Shown here piece after piece: positions 58,496 through 64,000 of a stretch of DNA of 64,000 nucleotides. Source of the stretch: Pseudomonas fulva NBRC 16637 = DSM 17717 (GTDB lineage Bacteria; Pseudomonadota; Gammaproteobacteria; Pseudomonadales; Pseudomonadaceae). Position numbers and translations under genes: made by a program. The DNA lies in the NCBI RefSeq assembly GCF_000730565.1, contig NZ_BBIQ01000005.1:1-64000 (forward strand). Direction: 5' to 3'. Within the stretch, counting starts at the first letter, position 1; each line of letters starts with the position of its first letter. The notes under the pieces were generated by a model. It did not search any database, had not been told where the DNA came from, and worked only from the letters and a program-made list of their open reading frames with translations.

Positions 58496-58680
58496 GACAT
58501 CCCTCCTCTTGATCACGATTCAAAGCAGTACCTCTCAAGTGGGCAAGCCAAGGCTGGGTGAGGTTCAAAAAAACGTGTGTGCCCGCGCTGTCATGGCCAT
58601 GCGTATCCGGGTAGAGGATCGATCTGAACCCGTCTTCAGCTGGCCTGTCCCACGAACAAACCAAGACCGAGGACAGCGCG

Positions 58681-58926
58681 ATGGAGGATTGGATCGATTG
58701 GCTGGAATGGCCGGCCATGGTGCTGACGGTAGTGGCAGCATGGTGCATAGGGTCGCGGCGACCCGCCCGCCGCAAAGTCGGCTTCTGCTGTTTCATTGCA
58801 AGCAATCTGTTATGGGCGGCCTGGGGCTGGCACGCCGAGGCCTGGGCGCTGATCATTCTGCAGTTCACGCTGTGCGTCATGAATCTGCGAGGATGGAAGA
58901 AGAATACGAGGATGGAGCCGGGTTGA
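58681..58926 (+). CDS. Small membrane protein (81 residues)
   Basis: A protein with two or three hydrophobic helices (WPAMVLTVVAAWCIGS, VGFCCFIASNLLWAAWGW, WALIILQFTLCVMNLRGW), each flanked by Trp and Arg. GAGGACAG precedes the ATG. It resembles small YgjV/PnuC-like inner-membrane stubs, but this is not strong. The function is unknown. Confidence 0.68.
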   Translation: MEDWIDWLEWPAMVLTVVAAWCIGSRRPARRKVGFCCFIASNLLWAAWGWHAEAWALIILQFTLCVMNLRGWKKNTRMEPG

Positions 58927-59108
58927 CGTGGATCTAGGTGTAAGTGCCTTTGCCGGAGCGCCGGGCCGGCCCCGGTAGCTGAAGGTGTCAAGTTGAATGT
59001 CAGGCGCCCAGCTCAAATCGTGGGGCCGCTTTGCGGCCCATTGCAGCACTAAGCCGCTGGCTTCAATTTCGGGAAAGCCCAGCGCATGCAGCAAAACGAC
59101 CCCATCGC
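58927..59108. other. Intergenic stretch without a supported gene
   Basis: 182 bases between the small membrane protein and the 74-residue hydrophilic gene. A minus-strand frame overlaps it but is not convincing as a protein. I see only short inverted repeats (CCGGGCCGGCCCCGG). Confidence 0.4.
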
Positions 59109-59333
59109 TTAGCGATCCAGGCGCTTTTCGACGTTTTCAGTCTGCTGCTCGATCGCCCGCGTCTGCTCTTCCAGTTCCTTGATGGATGTCGGGGTGATCG
59201 CCTTGTCTACGGCCTCAGTGGCCGGATCAGGGCGTTCCAACACCGGATCAGGTGACTGCTCGCCTTTTTGCGCTTCCTCAGAGGAGATCGGACGCGGGAC
59301 TTTGTCGCCGGTGTGGGTATGAGTGTCTTTCAT
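59109..59333 (-). CDS. Small hydrophilic protein (74 residues)
   Basis: A charged, low-complexity protein (MKDTHTHTGDKVPRPISSEEAQKGE...) with a Pro/Asp-rich middle and a C-terminal coiled coil (IKELEEQTRAIEQQTENVEKRLDR). The ATG at 59333 has TTGGAG at the right distance. It probably is a stress-related soluble or disordered protein; no domain is recognised. Confidence 0.65.
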   Translation of the reverse strand: MKDTHTHTGDKVPRPISSEEAQKGEQSPDPVLERPDPATEAVDKAITPTSIKELEEQTRAIEQQTENVEKRLDR

Positions 59334-59406
59334 GGGCATCTCCAACTTCAACAGGGTGTCTTTATGAGCAGAGCGCAACGCCGGGGAAAAGTTTGATCCG
59401 CTTCGC

Positions 59407-60120
59407 TTAGCCCAGGTGACTGCGAACCGTCAACGCATCACCCACGGCGGCGCCACTGGCTGTGTTGTCAAAGATGCACCAGGTGATCGCCCCCTGAACA
59501 TGGGTACGTGTCACCTGCGCGCCAAGCTGCCGTAAGCATGGATCGGAATAAGCGCTGTGATACAAAACCGGTACGCCGTGCAACCGCCAATACGCTATGC
59601 CTGGCCATCCTGAGGGCCGGCCATCTAGCGCGAATCTAGGCGGACTTGCCGCCACCTGTCCCACCTGAAGGTCAATCAGCAGCGTTTGCGCTGAACGCCA
59701 TGTCGCATGCCTAGGTTCGACGACGACCGGCTTGTCGGACCGGCGGCGCAGCGCTTCGAAAAAACGCCTGGCTACCGCTTCGTCAAAGCTTAGCGACGGT
59801 GGTAGCTGGACCAGCAAGCAGCCCAGTTTCTCCCCCAACTCCCAGCATTGGGCCAGAAAGCTGTCCAACGCCGCTTCACACCCTTGCAGACGCATCTCAT
59901 GGGTAATGGCCTTGGGTACCTTGACTGAGAAGCGAAAGCCCTCAGGTGTCGATGCGGCCCAGCGCGCGTAGGTTTGCGGCCGATGGGGCCGGTAGAACGA
60001 ACTGTTGATTTCCACAGCGCTCAGGCGCGCAGCGTAGCGCTCCAGATGGCTGCCTGCCTCGGGAAAAGCCGGAGCATGCTCCTTGGGCAGACTCCAGCCT
60101 GCACAGCCTAAGTAGATCAT
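59407..60120 (-). CDS. DUF72-family protein (YecE-like)
   Basis: A 237-residue TIM-barrel protein of the DUF72 family. The motifs GCAGWSLP, AVEINSSFYRP, WAASTPEGFRFSVKVPKAITHEMRL, LLVQLPPSL and YWRLHG are the family hallmarks. Biochemical function is unsettled. The C-terminal ITWCIFDNTASGAAVGDAL is the usual end. Confidence 0.9.
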   Translation of the reverse strand: MIYLGCAGWSLPKEHAPAFPEAGSHLERYAARLSAVEINSSFYRPHRPQTYARWAASTPEGFRFSVKVPKAITHEMRLQGCEAALDSFLAQCWELGEKLGCLLVQLPPSLSFDEAVARRFFEALRRRSDKPVVVEPRHATWRSAQTLLIDLQVGQVAASPPRFALDGRPSGWPGIAYWRLHGVPVLYHSAYSDPCLRQLGAQVTRTHVQGAITWCIFDNTASGAAVGDALTVRSHLG

Positions 60121-60247
60121 CTCAGTAGTCCGTTGAACTCACTCAATGATGGAGCCGCTTCAGTGTCAGGACGTTCCACTGGGCAGATCGATGGAACACC
60201 CGGCAACGGGCTGGGCACTAACGCAGCACATCCCAGAGGAATCCAAC

Positions 60248-60397
60248 ATGACTGACCCCAATCATCCAGACCCTTATGTGGACGACGTACCCCACAATCC
60301 GGGTGACACCATTGGTACACCTGAACAGGCGCCCACAGAGCCGGCTCCGGAATGGCCGGAAGGCCAGGTGCCACCTGAAGAACAATCTGACGGCTGA
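60248..60397 (+). CDS. Tiny acidic proline-rich protein (49 residues)
   Basis: A 49-residue disordered protein (MTDPNHPDPYVDDVPHNPGD...) with many Pro, Glu and Asp. AGAGGA lies upstream of the ATG at 60248. Of the same general type as the 54- and 74-residue proteins in this part. No function can be assigned. Confidence 0.6.
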   Translation: MTDPNHPDPYVDDVPHNPGDTIGTPEQAPTEPAPEWPEGQVPPEEQSDG

Positions 60398-60462
60398 TCG
60401 TTTCACACCTGGCGGCGTACGCTGCGCCGCCGCAAACCACTGCAATCACCAGGAGGGATCCG

Positions 60463-60846
60463 ATGAAGTTCGCGCAGTTCTGTCAGTGGCTATCCAACCA
60501 GGCTGGCCGCCCCAGCACATTCCTGATGGCCATCGTGCTCATCATCATGTGGGCGGTTTCCGGCCCATGGTTCCACTACAACGATACCTGGCAACTGATC
60601 ATCAACACCTCGACCACCATCATCACATTCCTGATGGTGTTTCTGATCCAAAACACCCAGAACCGGGACAACGACATCATTCACGTCAAGCTCGATGAGC
60701 TGATCCGCGCCACTCAATCGGCGCAACGTTCGGTGCTGGACCTGGAGGCCATGGACAGCAAGACCCTGCGCGAGCTGCGCAAGGAATACCGTGCGCTGGC
60801 TGCGCGTACCGGCGCAACGCTTGAAGACGATGTGCCGCATCCATGA
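60463..60846 (+). CDS. Low-affinity iron permease family protein
   Basis: A 127-residue inner-membrane protein with two helices (FLMAIVLIIMWAVSGPWF and LIINTSTTIITFLMVFLIQNTQNRDNDIIHVKLDELIRA). The latter matches the low-affinity iron permease family signature (ITFLMVFLIQNTQNRD). Whether it carries iron is uncertain, since the family name is based on distant yeast Fet4. CAGGAGGG precedes the ATG. Confidence 0.88.
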   Translation: MKFAQFCQWLSNQAGRPSTFLMAIVLIIMWAVSGPWFHYNDTWQLIINTSTTIITFLMVFLIQNTQNRDNDIIHVKLDELIRATQSAQRSVLDLEAMDSKTLRELRKEYRALAARTGATLEDDVPHP

Positions 60847-61056
60847 GGAGCCCTCTCAGCGCATCGCTGGACGGGGCCCCACCTGTTGTCAATCGTGGGC
60901 CAATCAATGGCCTACGGGCGCACGGTCCCTTACCCGGTCTGCACTGTTCATCTTCTTATGATCGATGTGCACCCACCCTCTGATAACCACTCGCAGGGCA
61001 ATTGTTTTGCTCGACGCCTGACACCTCGAAATCTTTGCTAGAGGAGGCAAGCCTTC

Positions 61057-62181
61057 ATGAGCGATCGCATCATTACACTCTTCACCGATACCACGTTCTT
61101 CGGTATTTCCATTCTGAACCTGTTACTCGCCGTCACTGTGGCCGTCCTGACGTTCCTGGTGGCCAGGGCCGCCATAAGCTTCGTACAGCGGCGCGTCAAG
61201 CACTGGTCATCTCACTCCGGTGCCTTGAGCCATGTGGTTGAGAAAGTACTGTCAGGCACCAGCAACTCGCTACTGTTCCTGGCTTCACTGTTGGTGGGGT
61301 TGAGCATGCTCGACCTGCCGGAGCGTTGGTTGAGCCGGGTCGGCAGCCTCTGGTTCGTCGTCGCCGCGTTGCAGATCGGCCTGTGGGTCAACCGTGCCAT
61401 CGGTCTGGGCCTGGACCGCTACTTCACCCGCCATAATCCGGACGGTTCCCAGCAGAGCAGTGCCCTTGCCACGTTGTCGGCCTGGGGTGCGCGGGTATTG
61501 TTATGGTCGATCGTGCTACTTGCCATGCTGTCGAACCTGGGCGTGAACATCACCGCCTTCGTCGCCAGCTTGGGTGTGGGCGGTATTGCGGTCGCCCTAG
61601 CTGTGCAGAACATTCTGGGTGACCTGTTCGCCTCGCTGTCCATCGCCGTGGACAAGCCGTTCGAGGTGGGCGACTTCATCGTCATTGGCCCATTGGCCGG
61701 TACCGTCGAACATGTGGGCCTGAAAACCACGCGCATCCGCAGCCTGGGCGGCGAGCAGATCGTCATGGCCAATGCCAGCATGATCAGCAGCACCATCCAG
61801 AACTACAAGCGCCTGCAAGAACGACGCATCGTGTTCGAATTTGGTCTTTCCTATGACACGCCTACCGAGGCGGTGAAGAAGGCACCCGGGATCGTAGAGG
61901 AAGCGATCAAGGCGCAAACGCAAGCACGCTTCGACCGCGCGCACCTGCGGGGCTTCGGCAAGGAAGCGCTTGAGTTCGAATGTGTCTATATCGTGCAGGA
62001 CCCAGGCTACAACCTGTACATGGACATTCAACAGGCCATCAACTTCAAGCTGCTTGAGCGGTTCTCGAAAATCGGCGCCAAGTTCGCCGTACCGGTGCGG
62101 GCCATCAAGGTTACGGCGCTGCCGCAGGAGGCGAACGTGCATGCGCAAGGGCGAGACAACCTGGGTATGCGGGGGGCTTGA
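61057..62181 (+). CDS. MscS-family mechanosensitive channel
   Basis: A 374-residue inner-membrane channel that opens on osmotic down-shock. Hydrophobic helices at about 15-40, 65-85, 95-115 and 145-180 lead to the conserved pore helix VGGIAVALAVQNILGDLFASLSIAVDKPFEVGDFIV, followed by the beta domain (GTVEHVGLKTTRIRSLGGEQIVMANASMIS). The C-terminal domain (FAVPVRAIKVTAL) completes the vestibule. AGAGGAGG lies upstream of the ATG. It is followed by a strong hairpin. Confidence 0.93.
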   Translation: MSDRIITLFTDTTFFGISILNLLLAVTVAVLTFLVARAAISFVQRRVKHWSSHSGALSHVVEKVLSGTSNSLLFLASLLVGLSMLDLPERWLSRVGSLWFVVAALQIGLWVNRAIGLGLDRYFTRHNPDGSQQSSALATLSAWGARVLLWSIVLLAMLSNLGVNITAFVASLGVGGIAVALAVQNILGDLFASLSIAVDKPFEVGDFIVIGPLAGTVEHVGLKTTRIRSLGGEQIVMANASMISSTIQNYKRLQERRIVFEFGLSYDTPTEAVKKAPGIVEEAIKAQTQARFDRAHLRGFGKEALEFECVYIVQDPGYNLYMDIQQAINFKLLERFSKIGAKFAVPVRAIKVTALPQEANVHAQGRDNLGMRGA

Positions 62182-62207
62182 GAGCGTCACCTGTGACGCT
62201 TGAACGT

Positions 62208-62233
62208 GGCAGCGGACCCGGCGGTCCGCTGCC
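62208..62233. terminator. Hairpin between mscS-like and kinase genes
   Basis: GGCAGCGGACC and GGTCCGCTGCC pair over 11 bp around a 4-base loop (CGGC). A smaller AGCGTCA/TGACGCT hairpin precedes it. No T-run; placed between convergent genes. Confidence 0.6.
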
Positions 62234-62325
62234 CTGCCGTCTCACATAGGCTCATCACCATTGACCTTGCCCAGTTCGGCACCGGTCATCGGTTGCGGTG
62301 AGCCGCACTGCCCACCGATTCCCTT

Positions 62326-64000
62326 TCAAAGCGTTTGCGAGGCACGACAGAGTGACTCAATGGCGCCTACCAGCTCGTCGTAGTGCACGGGCTTGGTCAG
62401 TTGCAGGTCGAAGTGCGCGACCCGACCCTCCCGGCTTGGCGGGCTGACCCCATAGCCACTCAACGCGATTGCAGGCGTCGCCTGATACTGAGCTTGTTCA
62501 CGAATCGCCGTGATGAATGCGTGCCCGTCCATTTCAGGCATGCCGATATCGGTCAGTATCACATCGAACCGGTGCCCTCCCACATTCTCCAGCGCCTCAA
62601 CCGGATTGAGGAACGTAGTAACGTGGGCGTCTTCCATTTCCAGCAGCATCCGCATGACGTCCACAACGTCCGCAGAATCGTCTACCAGCAAGACATGAAC
62701 GCCCTTCAGCCTGCCTTCACTGGGCCCAGCGTCTGAGTTGGCTGCGCCCTTCCCAAGGGTGCGCTGCGACAGCGGTAGCTGGACACTGAATGTTGAACCA
62801 AGCCCCAGCCCCGCCGAGTGTGCGCTCACAGTACCGCCATGGGCCTGCACCAGTTGCTTGACCAGTGACAACCCGATGCCCAGGCCGTCACCGTGATGAC
62901 GGGTGTGGTGGGGCTGCCGAAACAGCTCGAAGATGTCTGTCACATCATCTGCAGACAGGCCAGGGCCGTTGTCGCTGACAGCCAAACGCACGTTTTTTTC
63001 GGTAAGCGAGAGCTCGACCGTGACCCATGCCTGCGGGCCGCTGAACTTCAGGGCATTGTTGATCAGGTTCCAGATGATCTGCTCGAGACGCGTCGCATCA
63101 CCATAAACCACCATCGGACCGCGCGGTTCGGGCAGTACGAGGAGGATCCGGGCCGTGGGGTACTCCTCAATGGCCATGGCATGTATCGACTTGAGCATAT
63201 CGGCCAGATCCAGAAGCTCTTTCTTGAGCATGAGCTTTCCGGTCCGCAGGCGAGCGACGTCTAGCAAATCATCGATGATGCGGGTCTGGCTGGTCACTGC
63301 GTCGTTGATCACGGCAAGCGCCTTGCCACCCTTGGCCGTGTACTGCACGGCAGGCAGTCGGCGCAATATCTCGGCATTGAGCTGAATGAGGTTCAGCGGA
63401 TGCTTGAGCTCGTGCGACATGAAGGCGAAGAACTCATCCTTGAGCAAGCTGCTGGTACGTGTCTCAGCCAGGCGCTTGCCCTGTTCATCCTGCAGGTGCT
63501 TCTGCCCCGTCATATCACGGGCAATCTTCACGTACCCCGGGGTATCACCACGCAAGCGCGCCGTTTCCCCGCTGCAGTACAAGCGGCTCCCGTCGCGACG
63601 CAAATGCCAGCGCTCGTCTTCGGCACGCCCATTTACCTGGGCTTTGCGCAATTCGGCTTCAGGTACACCAGCAGCTCGATCCTGGTCCGTGAACAGCACG
63701 TCGAAATGGCTGCCGGCAATCTGCTCGGCGCTGTGGCCGAAGATAGACTCCGCACCGCGATTCCACTCACAGATGACGCCGTTGCCGTCCAGGATGATGA
63801 TGGCAAAGTCCTGGGTGCTTTCCGCTACCAGTCGCATGCGCTCCTGTCCCAGGCGCAGGTCCTGTTCAGCTTCACGCCGTTTGGTGATGTCGATGAACGT
63901 GAGCACCGTACCGTCGATGTGGTCCTCGCTCGAGCGATAAGGCAACAGGCGAGCGATGTACCAGCGCCGGTCACTGCTACTGACCTCCCGTTCCCTGACG
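62326..64000 (-). CDS. PAS hybrid histidine kinase, 5' end beyond the window (probably CheB/CheR-fused)
   Basis: A partial gene: the frame stays open to the last base. The visible 555 or so residues start with WYIARLLPYRSSEDHIDGTVLTFIDIT, the end of a PAS segment typical of CheB/CheR-PAS fusion kinases. Then come a PAS domain (LVAESTQDFAIIILDGNGVICEWNRGAESIFGH), a HisKA domain (FFAFMSHELKHPLNLIQLNAEIL), HATPase (NLINNALKFSG, GLGIGLSLVKQLVQAHGG) and a receiver (VLLVDDSADVVDVMRMLLEME, DVILTDIGMPEMDGHAF). The missing N-terminus would hold the methylesterase and methyltransferase domains, if the inference is right. Confidence 0.88.
   Translation of the reverse strand, partial: VREREVSSSDRRWYIARLLPYRSSEDHIDGTVLTFIDITKRREAEQDLRLGQERMRLVAESTQDFAIIILDGNGVICEWNRGAESIFGHSAEQIAGSHFDVLFTDQDRAAGVPEAELRKAQVNGRAEDERWHLRRDGSRLYCSGETARLRGDTPGYVKIARDMTGQKHLQDEQGKRLAETRTSSLLKDEFFAFMSHELKHPLNLIQLNAEILRRLPAVQYTAKGGKALAVINDAVTSQTRIIDDLLDVARLRTGKLMLKKELLDLADMLKSIHAMAIEEYPTARILLVLPEPRGPMVVYGDATRLEQIIWNLINNALKFSGPQAWVTVELSLTEKNVRLAVSDNGPGLSADDVTDIFELFRQPHHTRHHGDGLGIGLSLVKQLVQAHGGTVSAHSAGLGLGSTFSVQLPLSQRTLGKGAANSDAGPSEGRLKGVHVLLVDDSADVVDVMRMLLEMEDAHVTTFLNPVEALENVGGHRFDVILTDIGMPEMDGHAFITAIREQAQYQATPAIALSGYGVSPPSREGRVAHFDLQLTKPVHYDELVGAIESLCRASQTL

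Noticed and set aside
58810..59094. 94-codon minus-strand frame
   Set aside because: It overlaps the small membrane protein and the intergenic gap, lacks a ribosome-binding site and does not look like a protein.

Overview
The window reads as chromosomal DNA of a Pseudomonas putida-group bacterium. It is GC-rich and densely coded, and its gene content and order in the central part match the known ped (phenylethanol/alcohol oxidation) locus of P. putida, run in the opposite direction. I saw no rRNA, tRNA, CRISPR array, transposase, integrase or prophage gene.

Layout. 1-10 kb: a TonB-dependent siderophore receptor with a signalling domain, a 1445-residue leucine-rich-repeat/NEL ubiquitin-ligase-type effector, the NhaA Na+/H+ antiporter, a short-chain dehydrogenase and a small zinc-ribbon-like protein. 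10-34 kb: a PQQ (pyrroloquinoline quinone) periplasmic alcohol-oxidation island. It has two quinoprotein alcohol dehydrogenases, one with the lanthanide signature (pedH) and one with the calcium signature (pedE). With them come cytochrome c550 (pedF), an aldehyde dehydrogenase (pedI), an iron-containing alcohol dehydrogenase, pqqD and a 23-residue pqqA. The accessory genes are a SoxYZ-like carrier, a metallo-hydrolase, two solute-binding-like proteins, a beta-propeller protein, an ABC transporter and a rhodanese-like protein. Regulators are PedS2/PedR2, PedR1, PedS1, a second PedS1-like hybrid kinase and a FIST sensor. A recurring element centred on (C/T)TTGG with TAC/GTA flanks lies in front of the PQQ transcription units and is probably the site of the LuxR-type regulators.

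34-43 kb: a hipA-hipB toxin-antitoxin pair in reversed gene order with three tandem operators on about 42-bp phasing, a porin, and a second pst phosphate operon (pstS-C-A-B) with a Pho box, followed by a Fic-like protein with an altered active site and a HAD phosphatase-like protein. 43-52 kb: signal transduction, with a DJ-1/PfpI protein, a stand-alone receiver, a LOV blue-light hybrid histidine kinase, an RsbQ-like hydrolase translationally coupled to a PAS histidine kinase, a zinc alcohol dehydrogenase and another PAS hybrid kinase.

52-64 kb: a run of small stress-type and envelope genes: membrane proteins, three tiny hydrophilic proteins, a CinA-C amidohydrolase, a GH15 glucan hydrolase, a hemerythrin, a Gfo/Idh/MocA oxidoreductase, a DUF72 protein, a low-affinity iron permease-like protein and an MscS channel. 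It ends in a PAS hybrid kinase cut by the window edge.

How the genes work together. Alcohols (and aldehydes) would be oxidised in the periplasm by PedE or PedH, with electrons passing to PedF and aldehydes going to PedI. PqqA/PqqD would supply extra cofactor precursor or carrier. PedS2/PedR2 and PedS1/PedR1 would set which dehydrogenase is made. Functions rest on protein family recognition and context. Start sites were chosen by ribosome-binding site and homology and often differ from the longest possible reading frame.
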